Shown: positions 27,350 to 37,666, counted from the first letter of the stretch. The stretch: DNA of 64,000 nucleotides from Muricauda sp. MAR_2010_75 (GCF_000745185.1 NZ_JQNJ01000001.1:496001-560000), one strand, 5' to 3'. Notes: generated by a model from the sequence alone, not told the origin. Numbers and translations: made by a program.

Positions 27350-29023
27350 ATGAAAAAAACAATAGTCAAAACACTTTGCGTTTTCTTAATACTTCTTTCA
27401 TGTTCTGAGAATTTCACGGACATTGCACCCAAGGGAAGTCTTAATTCCGATGCATTGGCAAACGAACAGGGGGTCGATCTTCTTTTGATCGGGGCCTATT
27501 CCATGCTCGATGGATTTCGGTTCGGTCTTACCCAGGATTACAGATCAAGTGGTGATAACTGGTGGTTTGATGTAGTGTCGGACGATGCCCACAAAGGAGC
27601 CACCAATGGGGACCAAAATGAACTTTATTTGTTGGAACACTTCGACTGGGCCACCAACAATCCCTACATCAGGGACGAATGGGTCGGACCGTTTGCTGGG
27701 GTCAACCGCGCCAATGCCGTCCTTGCCCAAGCCGCAGCCATCGAAGGTGTGGATCTTACCCAACAGATAGCCGAGGCAAGGTTTCTAAGGGGACATTTTA
27801 ATTTTGAACTGCAACGTACCTTTCGGAACATTCCATTTTTGAGCGAAGAGGACCTCAATGACCCCAATAAACCGAACCCCGGCCCAATATGGGATAAAAT
27901 CGAAGAGGATTTCCAGGCAGCCATAGACGACCTACCAGAGGTAAGTGGCGAAGTGGGAAGGGCCAATAGTTGGGCCGCCAAAGCGTATTTGGGCAAAGTT
28001 TATCTCTATCAAGAAAAATTCACCGAAGCATTAGCCGTGTTCCAGGATGTCATTAACAATGGGCCTTACGGGCTCCATACTGAATATGTGGACAATTTCA
28101 ACCTCCGTGGGGAAAATGGAGTGGAGGCCGTCTTTAGCATCCAATTTTTCAACGATAGTGGAGATTCCTTCAATGGAAACCGGGGAGGTGCCCTAAACCA
28201 TCCGGGAGGTGGACCCTTGAATACCTGCTGCGGCTTTTATCAGCCCTCGCAAGACCTTGTAAACTCCTTTCAAACAGATCCATCCGGTCTGCCTCTATTG
28301 GATACATGGAACCAAACGGATGTCACCAATGACCAGGGCATTGCTTCCGATGAGCCCTTTACGGTGCATAGTGGACCTTTAGATCCCAGATTGGACTATA
28401 CCGTTGGGAGACGGGACATTGATTTCAACGGATTTGGAAGAAATCCAGGTTTCGATTGGGTAAGGGTGCAATCCGCAGGGGGGCCTTATTTAGCGGCCAA
28501 AAACACTTACAGGGCCTCGGAGCCAGAAGCACGGTCCACGGGAGGGCCATGGGGCCAAGATCGCTCTGGAATAAATTACAATATCATACGTTTTGCGGAT
28601 GTATTGTTGATGGCCGCCGAGGCAGCAGTGGAAACCGGTGATCTGGATACTGCACTTGACTATGTGAACCAAGTCCGGACCAGGGCCAAAAACATGACCT
28701 ATGTCCCCACCGTGGAAGGCGTGAACCCAACAAATTATCAAGTGGAACCCTATGTTTCATTTCCCGATCAAGCGTTTGCAAGGAAAGCCGTTCGTTTTGA
28801 AAGAAGACTTGAATTGGGCATGGAGGGCCACAGGTACTTTGATTTGGCACGTTGGGGAGTACTGGAATCCACCATGAACACTTACTTCCCCAATGAAGAA
28901 CGAACCATTCCGGGTATAGACCTTGGCATTCCTGTATTGCCGAAGCACAGTGTTTTTCCAATACCCATAGAAGCCATAGATTTGAGCAATGGTGTATTGG
29001 AGCAAAATCCAGAATGGCAATAA
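27350..29023 (+). CDS. susD: SusD/RagB-family glycan-binding lipoprotein, copy 2
   Basis: This 557-residue lipoprotein (lipobox LLSC, followed by SENFTD) shows the SusD fold: FTDIAPKGSL near the N-terminus, EARFLRGHFNFELQRTFRNIPFL, DVLLMAAEAAVETGDLDTALDYVNQVR, and the C-terminal RRLELGMEGHRYFDLARWG and IP--VLEQNPEW tail. It partners the SusC just upstream. Sequence and length differ clearly from the first SusD, which supports a different ligand. Confidence 0.95.
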   Translation: MKKTIVKTLCVFLILLSCSENFTDIAPKGSLNSDALANEQGVDLLLIGAYSMLDGFRFGLTQDYRSSGDNWWFDVVSDDAHKGATNGDQNELYLLEHFDWATNNPYIRDEWVGPFAGVNRANAVLAQAAAIEGVDLTQQIAEARFLRGHFNFELQRTFRNIPFLSEEDLNDPNKPNPGPIWDKIEEDFQAAIDDLPEVSGEVGRANSWAAKAYLGKVYLYQEKFTEALAVFQDVINNGPYGLHTEYVDNFNLRGENGVEAVFSIQFFNDSGDSFNGNRGGALNHPGGGPLNTCCGFYQPSQDLVNSFQTDPSGLPLLDTWNQTDVTNDQGIASDEPFTVHSGPLDPRLDYTVGRRDIDFNGFGRNPGFDWVRVQSAGGPYLAAKNTYRASEPEARSTGGPWGQDRSGINYNIIRFADVLLMAAEAAVETGDLDTALDYVNQVRTRAKNMTYVPTVEGVNPTNYQVEPYVSFPDQAFARKAVRFERRLELGMEGHRYFDLARWGVLESTMNTYFPNEERTIPGIDLGIPVLPKHSVFPIPIEAIDLSNGVLEQNPEWQ

Positions 29024-29051
29024 AAACAAGTATCACTACCTTCATTTTTAT

Positions 29052-29087
29052 ACCAAAGGGTGCTCGTCGGGAATTGCACCCTTTGGT
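29052..29087 (+). terminator. Rho-independent terminator after susD copy 2
   Basis: A 12-bp perfect stem ACCAAAGGGTGC / GCACCCTTTGGT with a 12-nt loop ends in TTTT, about 30 bp after the susD stop. It separates the susCD pair from the Gfo/Idh gene, at least partly. Confidence 0.8.
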
Positions 29088-29187
29088 TTTATCGATAAAT
29101 ATTTATTGGGAATTTGAAGGGTTCTAAAAGTGGCCATTTTCATGATGAAGGGCAACTAAAATTTTGATTCCAAAAAAACAACGAACA

Positions 29188-30591
29188 ATGAAAAAAGCAA
29201 GTTCAAACCAAAGAAGGTCTTTTATAAAAAAGCTATCGGGAACCGCATTGTTGGCAGGGACAACACCCACTTTGATGTTGGGAAATTCAAAGGACAGGCC
29301 CTATTTTGCCATCAATGAGCCCCAAAGAAAATATACTCCTAACGATACCATCCAAATAGCGACCATTGGAATGGGCATCCAAGGATTCAACGATACCCGT
29401 GCAGCCTTGGCTACACCGGGAACAAAACTAGTGGCAGCTTGTGATCTCTACGAAGGGAGGCGAAAACATGCCAAAGAAGTCTTTGGCAAGGATATATTCA
29501 CCACAAATGATTATAAAGAAGTTTTAAAAAGGAGCGATATTGATGCCGTTATCATAGCCACGCCCGATCATTGGCACGATCGGATTTCCATGGATGCCAT
29601 GGACCACGGCAAAGCTGTTTATTGTGAGAAACCGATGGTACACAACATCGAGGAAGGATGGGCCGTCATTGAAAACCAAAGGAAGAACAACAAAGTGTTC
29701 CAAGTGGGCAGTCAACGGGTAAGTTCTTTGGTCTATAAAAAAGCAAAGGAACTGTACGACGATGGAGCAATAGGGGAATTGGTACTGGCCGAAACCTGGA
29801 ACGACCGTCAATCGAACCTTGGTGCCTGGAATTATTCCATACCATTGGATGCCTCACCGGAAACCATTGACTGGGACCGCTTTTTGGGAGATGCACCAAA
29901 GATTGCCTTTGACCCCATACGTTTTTTTAGGTGGCGAAACTATCAGGACTATGGCACCGGTGTGGCCGGAGACCTGTTCATCCATCTATTCTCCGGTATC
30001 CACTATGTTATCGGCTCCTCCGGCCCCTCCAAAATGTACACTACCGGAGGCCTTCGCTATTGGAAGGATGGCCGTGATGTGCCCGATGTCATGATTGGGT
30101 GTTATGATTATCCTGAGAGCAAAAACCACCCTGCGTTCAATATGCAGATCCGTGTAAACTTCATTGATGGTGGAGGTGGTGGGGGAAGAATCCGATTGGT
30201 GGGCACCGAAGGGGTCATGACCGTAGGCGGGAACTCCGTCAGGGTCACCCGGAGCAAAGTATCCGATCAACCCGGATACGATGGTTGGGACTCATTCGAT
30301 ACGTTTGACGAGGCCAATCAACGGGAATTCGAAAAATGGTACAAACAAAAATATCCCACTCCTCCGGCCAATGTTGCGGAAAGCGGCGAAATGGAGTTCA
30401 GGATCAGCAACAACTATAGTGATCATGAGGACCATTTCTCTAACTTTTTCGATTCCATGCGCACGGGCAGTACCGTAGTGGAAGATGCTGTTTTTGGGTT
30501 CCGTGCCGCTGCCGCTGCCCTAGGGGCCAACAAAAGTTATTTTGAGCAAAAAATAATACATTGGGATCCAGAGGCTATGAAATTTGTTTAG
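29188..30591 (+). CDS. Tat-exported Gfo/Idh/MocA-family oxidoreductase
   Basis: I choose the ATG at 29188 (467 residues) over 29164, because it places a Tat signal at the N-terminus (QRRSFIKK followed by a hydrophobic stretch). The Rossmann motif GMGIQG and the conserved EKPMV segment identify the family. Members bind NAD(P), often tightly, and oxidise or interconvert sugars and glycosides. A Tat signal implies export of the folded, cofactor-loaded protein to the periplasm. It is followed after about 100 bp by the second ASPIC/FG-GAP lipoprotein gene. Exported Gfo/Idh proteins next to ThuA and TIM-barrel proteins are known from 3-keto-glycoside pathways in Bacteroidota; that role here is inference. 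Confidence 0.88.
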   Translation: MKKASSNQRRSFIKKLSGTALLAGTTPTLMLGNSKDRPYFAINEPQRKYTPNDTIQIATIGMGIQGFNDTRAALATPGTKLVAACDLYEGRRKHAKEVFGKDIFTTNDYKEVLKRSDIDAVIIATPDHWHDRISMDAMDHGKAVYCEKPMVHNIEEGWAVIENQRKNNKVFQVGSQRVSSLVYKKAKELYDDGAIGELVLAETWNDRQSNLGAWNYSIPLDASPETIDWDRFLGDAPKIAFDPIRFFRWRNYQDYGTGVAGDLFIHLFSGIHYVIGSSGPSKMYTTGGLRYWKDGRDVPDVMIGCYDYPESKNHPAFNMQIRVNFIDGGGGGGRIRLVGTEGVMTVGGNSVRVTRSKVSDQPGYDGWDSFDTFDEANQREFEKWYKQKYPTPPANVAESGEMEFRISNNYSDHEDHFSNFFDSMRTGSTVVEDAVFGFRAAAAALGANKSYFEQKIIHWDPEAMKFV

Positions 30592-30692
30592 AAGCGATGG
30601 TATTGGCCAAATCATGACATTTCCAAAAACTTCCTTACAAATAACATAGATAGTTTAGAAAGTGAATCACTTAAAAACTTTTTGTCCATATT

Positions 30693-33600
30693 ATGACCAA
30701 GACCCTGATTAAAAGCCTTCTCTTTCTGGCAATATCCATTTTTCTGTCAGCTTGCACGAATCAAAATCCTGAGAGCGAAACAAAAAGGTTCACATTGCTT
30801 GACAGTGCATCCACCGGAATCACCTTCACCAACCAATTAACAGAGAGCGATTCCTTAAATTACTTCACATACCAGTACATGTACATGGGTGGTGGCACTG
30901 CTATTGGTGACATCAACAATGACGGCCTTGCCGATATTTTCCTAACCGGAAATATGGTGGACAACAAGCTTTACCTGAACAAGGGAGGAATGAAATTCGA
31001 GGATATTACCCAAACTGCAGGAATCAGCGGTGATTCCAGGTGGTATACAGGTGTGAGCCTTGTGGATATCAACAATGATGGCCACTTGGACATCTATCTT
31101 AGTGTTTCAGGGAAAAATGGGAACAAAAGCAATCAACTCTATGTCAACAATGGGGACCTGACTTTTTCGGAAAGAGCTGGAGAATATGGTATAAACGACA
31201 ATGGCCAATCCATACAATCCACATTTTTTGACTATGACAAAGACGGGGATCTGGATTTATTCGTCATCAATTATCCCATAACGGACTTTAAAACGGCCAA
31301 TACGGTATATCGAATGATGATAAACCGGGCGGATATGGCAAAGAGCGATCATTTGTACACCAACAACGGCGACGGTACATTTACCAATGTTACTGAAAAG
31401 TCCGGTTTACTGAATTTTGGTCTCTCGGTGAGTTCCTCCATTGCGGATTACAACAACGACGGATGGGACGACATCTACGTTTCCAATGATTTCAGTACCC
31501 CGGATTACCTCTATATCAATAATGGGGATGGCACTTTTACCGATAAACTGAGCGAAGCCACAAAACAGGTTTCGTTTTACGGGATGGGTACGGACGCCGA
31601 AGATGTGAACAATGATGGATTATTGGACCTCGTCCAAATGGATATGGCCCCGGAGGACAATCGGCGTTCAAAGGCCAATATGGCCAGCATGAATGTCGGT
31701 CTTTTTTGGAGCACGGTCAACCATGGGTTCCATTACCAGTACATGTACAACTCTTTTCAGCTCAACCAAGGCATGGATGCCGATGGTCTTCCTATTTTTA
31801 GCAACATTGGATGGATGGCCGGCATTTCCTCCACGGATTGGAGCTGGGGTCCCCTGATAGCCGATTTTGACAATGATGGTTGGAAAGACTTGTTCATCAC
31901 CAACGGAACCCGTAGGGAAATCAACAACAAGGACTTTTTTAAGAACCTTGAAAAAGACCATGTTGACCTCAATAAGGCCTCTTTGGTCGATTTGGTCAAT
32001 GAGATGCCCTCAGAAAAAATTGACAACTATATTTTCAAGAATACCAATGGGCTACAGTTCAAAAAAGTAAACGAGGATTGGGGCCTGACCTATAAAGGGT
32101 TTTCCAACGGGGCCGCCTATGGTGACCTGGACAATGACGGAGACTTGGATTTGGTGGTGAACAATATAGATGATACGTGTCGTGTGTTCCAGAACAATAC
32201 CTCAGAAATCAAGGATGGGCATTACCTAAGGGTTAAACTGGTATCAGATCAACCAAACCACATGGGTATTGGTACCAAGGTAACGGTCATAAGTGGCGGC
32301 CTGACCCAATTTTTCCATTTGAATCCAACCAAAGGGTTCCAATCCTTTATGGAGCCAGTGCTTCATTTCGGCTTGGGGAAGAGCAACAAGATCGATTCAT
32401 TGATGGTGGATTGGAGCGATGGTTCCCGGGAAGTTTCCGTGGACATCAATGCGGACCAGACCCTAACCTTCACCAAAGGTGAAAATCAAAAACAGGAAAG
32501 ACCTGAAGCCACGATGGAACAGATGTTCCAATTGACCCTTCAGAAATTTGACACGATTTTCTGGCACAGTGAAAACCCCTACAACGATTTTGGCAAACAA
32601 GTACTGCTTCCGCACAAATTATCAAATTTTGGTCCCGCCATGGCCGTTGCCGATATCAATGGGGACGGACTTGATGATATCTTCGTAGGAAATGGCGCCG
32701 GATTTCCAGCGGCCATGTATGTACAGCAACCTGATGAAACTTTTGTTTTGACACATGGAATCTGGGAACAGGACAAAAAATATGAGGACTTGGGTGCCCT
32801 ATTCTTTGATGCCAATAATGATGGCAACCAGGATCTGTATGTTGTCAGTGGAGGCAATGGGTTTACGGATGAGGAAATGTTCCAGGACAGGCTATACTTG
32901 AACTTCAATGGTACTTTTCAGAAATCGGAAGGGATCCTGCCAAAGATCACGGGAAGCGGTTCCCGTGTAATTCCATCGGACATTGATCATGATGGGGATA
33001 TCGATCTCTTTGTGGGGGGAAGGATCTCACCACAAAATTATCCAAATCCAGGTCGAAGCTACTTGCTGGTCAACCAAATGGACCAAGGTGTTCCAAAATT
33101 TGTGGATGCCACGGATGAACTGGCCCCTGGGCTGGCTGATATCGGCATGGTCACCGATGCGCTTTGGAATGATTTTGATGAAAATGGCACCACGGACCTA
33201 ATTGTGGTGGGGGAATGGTTGCCCTTGACCATTTATAGTCAGGAAAATGGAAGATTCATCGACAGGACATCGGATTTTGGTTTTGCGGATACCACAGGGT
33301 GGTGGTCCAGTATCGACGGTGCGGATTTCGATAAGGACGGTGATGTCGATATCATTGTCGGCAATCTCGGATTGAACTATAAATATCAGGCGACCCCAGA
33401 GGCCTCCTTTGAGTTATACGCCAATGATTTTGATGAGAACGGAAACACGGATATTGCCCTCGGATATCACAATGAAGGAGTTCTATACCCGGTAAGGGGA
33501 CGGCAATGCTCCTCAGAACAAATACCGGCAATCCAACTTAAGTTCAAGGATTACAATTCGTTTGCCCAAGCTTCTTTGGAAGAAGTATATGGCAAGGAAA

Positions 33601-34013
33601 ATCTCAAGGAGTCCCAACATTTTACCGTAAAGTCCTTCGCCAGTGTCTTACTGGAAAACAAGGGGAAGGGCAGCTACGAATCAAAGCAACTTCCTTTGAT
33701 GGCCCAATTATCTCCCATCAACGATATTTTGATCGAGGACTTCAACAATGATGGCCTTCTCGATGTGATCATCGGAGGCAATCTGTACGCGTCAGAAATC
33801 GAGACCCCTCGCAACGATGCCTCAATAGGCCTACTGTTACTGGGTGATGGTGAATGTGGTTTTAGCCCAATGCCCTATTCCAAAAGTGGGATAAACATGG
33901 CATATGACGTTAAGACCCTTGGCTTGATAAAGAAGGACAATGGATTCAGCGTAGTGATTGCCAACAACCAAGGACCATTGGAATTACTTTCACAGTCATT
34001 CCCTGTTCCTTGA
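30693..34013 (+). CDS. ASPIC/UnbV and FG-GAP (VCBS) repeat surface lipoprotein, copy 2
   Basis: This 1106-residue lipoprotein (lipobox LSAC) has the same architecture as the protein at 8182-11481: N-terminal FG-GAP repeats (DINNDGLADIFL, DYDKDGDLDLF, DYNNDGWDDIY), an ASPIC/UnbV domain in the middle (GIGTKVTVISGG, TKGFQSF, VDWSDGS) and a second set of repeats (DINGDGLDDIFV, DIDHDGDIDLFV, DFDKDGDVDIIV). The two are clear paralogues along their full length. One copy lies with each susCD pair, which argues for a role tied to SusCD-mediated uptake. No catalytic residues are recognised. Confidence 0.85.
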   Translation: MTKTLIKSLLFLAISIFLSACTNQNPESETKRFTLLDSASTGITFTNQLTESDSLNYFTYQYMYMGGGTAIGDINNDGLADIFLTGNMVDNKLYLNKGGMKFEDITQTAGISGDSRWYTGVSLVDINNDGHLDIYLSVSGKNGNKSNQLYVNNGDLTFSERAGEYGINDNGQSIQSTFFDYDKDGDLDLFVINYPITDFKTANTVYRMMINRADMAKSDHLYTNNGDGTFTNVTEKSGLLNFGLSVSSSIADYNNDGWDDIYVSNDFSTPDYLYINNGDGTFTDKLSEATKQVSFYGMGTDAEDVNNDGLLDLVQMDMAPEDNRRSKANMASMNVGLFWSTVNHGFHYQYMYNSFQLNQGMDADGLPIFSNIGWMAGISSTDWSWGPLIADFDNDGWKDLFITNGTRREINNKDFFKNLEKDHVDLNKASLVDLVNEMPSEKIDNYIFKNTNGLQFKKVNEDWGLTYKGFSNGAAYGDLDNDGDLDLVVNNIDDTCRVFQNNTSEIKDGHYLRVKLVSDQPNHMGIGTKVTVISGGLTQFFHLNPTKGFQSFMEPVLHFGLGKSNKIDSLMVDWSDGSREVSVDINADQTLTFTKGENQKQERPEATMEQMFQLTLQKFDTIFWHSENPYNDFGKQVLLPHKLSNFGPAMAVADINGDGLDDIFVGNGAGFPAAMYVQQPDETFVLTHGIWEQDKKYEDLGALFFDANNDGNQDLYVVSGGNGFTDEEMFQDRLYLNFNGTFQKSEGILPKITGSGSRVIPSDIDHDGDIDLFVGGRISPQNYPNPGRSYLLVNQMDQGVPKFVDATDELAPGLADIGMVTDALWNDFDENGTTDLIVVGEWLPLTIYSQENGRFIDRTSDFGFADTTGWWSSIDGADFDKDGDVDIIVGNLGLNYKYQATPEASFELYANDFDENGNTDIALGYHNEGVLYPVRGRQCSSEQIPAIQLKFKDYNSFAQASLEEVYGKENLKESQHFTVKSFASVLLENKGKGSYESKQLPLMAQLSPINDILIEDFNNDGLLDVIIGGNLYASEIETPRNDASIGLLLLGDGECGFSPMPYSKSGINMAYDVKTLGLIKKDNGFSVVIANNQGPLELLSQSFPVP

Positions 34014-34249
34014 TCCAAAAAAGCAATAACATGTAAAAACCTTCACTGAAGAATACTCCGAATGGAACAGGGTTCACATGTTCCAAAATCTCGGGCATGT
34101 ATCCCGACCAATGCATTCACAAAAGATATAATTTCAACCTTTAATAACAGCTTTTCTACCTAACAAGTGACGGGGCTCCCTAATATTGTCCTATCTAAAT
34201 TTTAACTGATCAAGAATTTATCATTTCACTAAAATCCGCTCTTAAACTC

Positions 34250-35764
34250 ATGAAAAATACGATTACTTTACTTTCGTTGTTCCTATTATCCCTAATCACA
34301 ATGGCTCAAGAAAATCCAATAGGCATTTTCCAATACAACAAAGATATCGGCAATCCTAAATTGGCCGGTTCGGCCGCATATAATGATGCCACCCAAACCT
34401 ACACCATTAAAGGTGCTGGATATAACATATGGGGACAACGCGACGAGCACCGTTACCTGTACAATAAGGTCAAGGGTGATTTCATTGCCACGGGCAACTT
34501 CAAATTTGAAGGCATCAACGAGGTGCATCGAAAGATTGGTTGGATGGCCCGTGCCTCGGAAGATGACAATTCGGTCATGGTTGGGGGATTTTTACACGGT
34601 GATGGCCTGACCGCTGGTCAGTGGAGGGAACGAAAAGGAGCGGCCATGCAAAATCCCTTTGATGATGTTTGGGCCGCCAAATCCTACTACGATATCATCC
34701 AATTGGAAAGGCGGGGCAATACCTTTATTGTCAGGGCTGCCCATGAGGGAGAACCCCTTCAACTCATAAGCTCAAAAAAGTTGGAGTTCATGCCGGAAGA
34801 AGTCTTGTTGGGAATCGTTATTTGTTCCCATGTTGAGGATGTCATTGAAAGTGCCAACGTATGGAATGTGCGGATCGACCAGCCGGTTGCCGAAGATTAT
34901 GATCCAAGTGCCGAAGGGTGGATCGGGTGTAGATTGGAAACTATGAATGTTTTTGATGGCAAACGTAAGGTCATCTTTGAAAAGGACAGTCGTTTTGAGG
35001 CACCCAACTGGATGCCAAACGGCGATGAACTGTTGTTCAACATGGAAGGATCACTTTATACCATACCAGTGTCCGGAGGCGAACTGGAAAAGTTGAATAC
35101 CGGCTCGGCGGACAGATTGAACAACGACCATTGTATTTCCTTCAATGGGAAGTTGTTGGGCATTAGCCACAACGATGGCAATGGCTCCAATGTATTTTAT
35201 TTACCACTTGAGGGCGGGGAACCTGAACCTGTGACAACGACCCCCCCTTCCTACCTCCACGGATGGGCCCCAAACAACAGGGACTTGGTATATGTGGCCA
35301 GGCGCAATGGATCTGACATCTATGATATCTACAAAAAATCGATTCGGGGCGGAAATGAGGTGAAGCTCACCAATAATGGGAAGTTGGAACATGTTGACGG
35401 ATGTGAGTATTCCCCTGATGGAAAATACATTTACTACAACGGGTCCAAAAATGGCGGAACCATGCAGTTGTGGCGAATGAAACCTGATGGTAGTCAAAAA
35501 GAACAGTTGACCTTTGACCAATATAACGATTGGTTCCCCCATATTTCCCCGGATGGAAAATGGATCGCCTTTATTTCTTTTATGCCTGACATTACGTTGA
35601 ACGCACACCCATCATACAAAAGGGTAATGTTACGGTTGATGCCAACTTCGGGAGGTGCACCAAAAGTGATTGCGTATTTGTATGGAGGCCAAGGAACCAT
35701 CAATGTAAATTCTTGGTCACCTGACAGTAAGCATATAGCATTTGTTAGCAATTCGGGTAAATGA
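34250..35764 (+). CDS. Secreted ConA-like (DUF1349-type) plus TolB/PD40 propeller protein, copy 1
   Basis: The 504-residue protein has a signal peptide (ending MAQ). Residues 20-210 form a jelly-roll-like domain with KVKGDFIATGNFKFEG, HRKIGWMARAS and SVMVGGFLHGDG, resembling DUF1349 or ConA-like sugar-binding domains. Residues 220-500 carry PD40/WD40-like TolB repeats (EYSPDGKYIYYN, HISPDGKWIAFIS, SWSPDSKHIAFVS). The combination suggests a glycan-binding module on a propeller scaffold; the biochemical role is unknown. A homologue of similar layout lies on the opposite strand at 37731-38981. Confidence 0.75.
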   Translation: MKNTITLLSLFLLSLITMAQENPIGIFQYNKDIGNPKLAGSAAYNDATQTYTIKGAGYNIWGQRDEHRYLYNKVKGDFIATGNFKFEGINEVHRKIGWMARASEDDNSVMVGGFLHGDGLTAGQWRERKGAAMQNPFDDVWAAKSYYDIIQLERRGNTFIVRAAHEGEPLQLISSKKLEFMPEEVLLGIVICSHVEDVIESANVWNVRIDQPVAEDYDPSAEGWIGCRLETMNVFDGKRKVIFEKDSRFEAPNWMPNGDELLFNMEGSLYTIPVSGGELEKLNTGSADRLNNDHCISFNGKLLGISHNDGNGSNVFYLPLEGGEPEPVTTTPPSYLHGWAPNNRDLVYVARRNGSDIYDIYKKSIRGGNEVKLTNNGKLEHVDGCEYSPDGKYIYYNGSKNGGTMQLWRMKPDGSQKEQLTFDQYNDWFPHISPDGKWIAFISFMPDITLNAHPSYKRVMLRLMPTSGGAPKVIAYLYGGQGTINVNSWSPDSKHIAFVSNSGK

Positions 35765-35814
35765 GAGTTTAAGTTAGTTTTTTTTTAGTTTAGTTATTAC
35801 CAAGTTTGAATTGC

Positions 35815-35847
35815 ATGAGAAGGAAGGTCACCAGCTTTCCTTCTCAT
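35815..35847 (+). terminator. Rho-independent terminator between the ConA/TolB gene and the ThuA-like gene
   Basis: An 11-bp stem ATGAGAAGGAA / TTCCTTCTCAT with an 11-nt loop is followed by TTTTT. Confidence 0.8.
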
Positions 35848-35883
35848 TTTTCCAAGCGAATCAAAAACAAAATTTTCTAAGAC

Positions 35884-36735
35884 ATGAAGAAAAAAACAAA
35901 TTTCCCTATTGAACTCAATTGCAAAAGCAAAAAGAAATGTCTGTTCTTTCATTTTGGAACACTTCTGTTTGTATTCCTTTTTTTTACTGAAAGCACTGTG
36001 GCACAAAAACAGTTCAAGGCCCTATTGATCACAGAAACTGCCGGTTGGCACCATGAATCCATTCTCAATGGTATTCAGGCCTTGGAAGAACTTGCACTGA
36101 CCCATAATTTTGAACTCCACCGACAACAAGAGGCCAGAAATATTACGGATGAAGGCCTTAAAGAATATGACGTGGTCATTTTTTTAAGTACCACGGCCAA
36201 TATCTTCGATAACGGGGAACAGGCTGCTTTTGAAAGGTATATCAGATCAGGCGGGGGATATGTGGGCATCCATGCCGCATCCGATACAGAGTATGAGTGG
36301 GAATGGTACACCCAACTGGTAGGACGTATGTTCCACATCCATCCCGTCCAACAAACTGCCAAACTAAAAATAGTCGACCATAATTTCCCCGGCCTTGAAC
36401 ACTTTCCCGAAACCCTGTTGTGGACGGACGAGTGGTATGAATTTGGCAAAGAAAATGTGAGTGGATTGAACTATCTCATCAGTGTAGATGAAAATACCTA
36501 TGACCCAGAGGTGATTTGGGCCGATCGGGACCTGACTGCCTCCGGTGAAAAAGTCGACCGTGTTGGCAGGGGAATGGGCGATTTTCATCCCATAGCATGG
36601 TACCATGAATTTGATGGAGGTCGTGCATTTTACACGGCCCTTGGGCATATTGAAAAAACATATCAAAACCCATGGTTCTTGGCACATCTCTATGGTGGTA
36701 TTTTTTATGCCGCTACCGGCAAAGGAATTGAATAA
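35884..36735 (+). CDS. Exported ThuA-like domain protein
   Basis: This 283-residue protein has an N-terminal signal (hydrophobic core LFVFLFFTESTVAQ, preceded by an unusually long basic stretch) and one ThuA domain: ALLITETAGWHHES, DVVIFLSTTANIF, GGGYVGIHAASDTEYEW, and GRMFHIHP later on. ThuA-like proteins have a class I glutamine amidotransferase-like fold and occur in trehalose and 3-keto-glycoside use; their activity is poorly defined. Only 19 bp separate it from the TIM-barrel gene, so they are probably co-expressed. Confidence 0.85.
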   Translation: MKKKTNFPIELNCKSKKKCLFFHFGTLLFVFLFFTESTVAQKQFKALLITETAGWHHESILNGIQALEELALTHNFELHRQQEARNITDEGLKEYDVVIFLSTTANIFDNGEQAAFERYIRSGGGYVGIHAASDTEYEWEWYTQLVGRMFHIHPVQQTAKLKIVDHNFPGLEHFPETLLWTDEWYEFGKENVSGLNYLISVDENTYDPEVIWADRDLTASGEKVDRVGRGMGDFHPIAWYHEFDGGRAFYTALGHIEKTYQNPWFLAHLYGGIFYAATGKGIE

Positions 36736-36754
36736 CAACAAAAATTTAAATAGG

Positions 36755-37594
36755 ATGATTACACGAAAAGAATTTTTATGGCAATCAGGGGCCTTTACTT
36801 TGGGAGCCCTGCTCCTGCCTTCTGCCTGCGCAATGGGTGGAAATAACGTAAAACAGGAATTGGGTATCCAACTGTACACTTTTAGAGATCAAATGGTGAA
36901 AGATCCGAAAGGTACTTTGGAACAGATAGCCAAAATAGGAATCAAAAAAATTGAGACCGCAAGGAGCAATAAGGGTCATTATTATGGACTGTCCCCAAAA
37001 GATATGAAATCCACCTGCGAGGCTTTGGGGATGAAATTGGTGAGTGGACATATCCATCTGGATGACCAGTGGGAACAGACCATTGAGGAGGCCGTAGCTT
37101 CCGGACAGGAGTATCTTATCTGTTCCACCATGCCCACCAATGGACAAACATCCGACAATTACAAAAAAGTGGCCGATGCCTTCAATAAGGCGGGAGAAGA
37201 CTGCAAGGCGGCAGGACTCAAGTTTGGGTACCATAACCATGAATATGAGTTTGAATCCCACAATGGAGAGGTCCTATATGATGTACTTTTGGACAATACG
37301 GATGCCGACCTTGTGCACATGGAACTCGATCTGGGTTGGGCCGTGGTGGCGGGCAAGGACCCGTTGGATTATTTCAACCGATATGAAGGTCGTTTTCCCC
37401 TATGGCACCTCAAAGATATGAACATGGAAGAAAAGGTGAGCACCGAATTTGGAAAGGGCGGTCTGGATGTTCCCCTTATGTTAAAAAATTCAGAGAAATC
37501 CGGTGTAAAACATATTTTCATTGAGCAGGAAGAATATGCAACAACCCCTTTGGAAAGTATGCGTCACAATATGGAATATTTGGGCAATTTATAG
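36755..37594 (+). CDS. Exported sugar phosphate isomerase/epimerase-like TIM barrel
   Basis: I place the start at the ATG at 36755 (279 residues). It gives an exported N-terminus (RKEFLWQSGAFTLGALLL ending in a lipobox-like PSAC); a longer open frame from 36605 overlaps the ThuA gene and is unlikely. The xylose isomerase-like TIM barrel shows LGIQLYTFRDQM, GYHNHEYEFE, MELDLGWA, LWHLKDMN and FIEQEEY, with metal-binding His and Glu positions intact. Related exported proteins act in 3-keto-sugar pathways or as epimerases. The substrate is unknown. Confidence 0.85.
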   Translation: MITRKEFLWQSGAFTLGALLLPSACAMGGNNVKQELGIQLYTFRDQMVKDPKGTLEQIAKIGIKKIETARSNKGHYYGLSPKDMKSTCEALGMKLVSGHIHLDDQWEQTIEEAVASGQEYLICSTMPTNGQTSDNYKKVADAFNKAGEDCKAAGLKFGYHNHEYEFESHNGEVLYDVLLDNTDADLVHMELDLGWAVVAGKDPLDYFNRYEGRFPLWHLKDMNMEEKVSTEFGKGGLDVPLMLKNSEKSGVKHIFIEQEEYATTPLESMRHNMEYLGNL

Positions 37595-37634
37595 ATAGGG
37601 TCTTGCCAAGCAATAATGCAACCCATTGAATACA

Positions 37635-37666
37635 AAAAAGCAGCCTTAACCCAAAGGCTGCTTTTT
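37635..37666 (+). terminator. Rho-independent terminator after the TIM-barrel gene
   Basis: A 13-bp stem AAAAAGCAGCCTT / AAGGCTGCTTTTT around a 6-nt loop. It lies between convergent genes, with A- and T-rich ends, so it may act on both strands. Confidence 0.85.

Noticed and set aside
36605..36754. Upstream start of the TIM-barrel gene
   Set aside because: It would overlap the ThuA gene by about 130 bp and bury the export signal.
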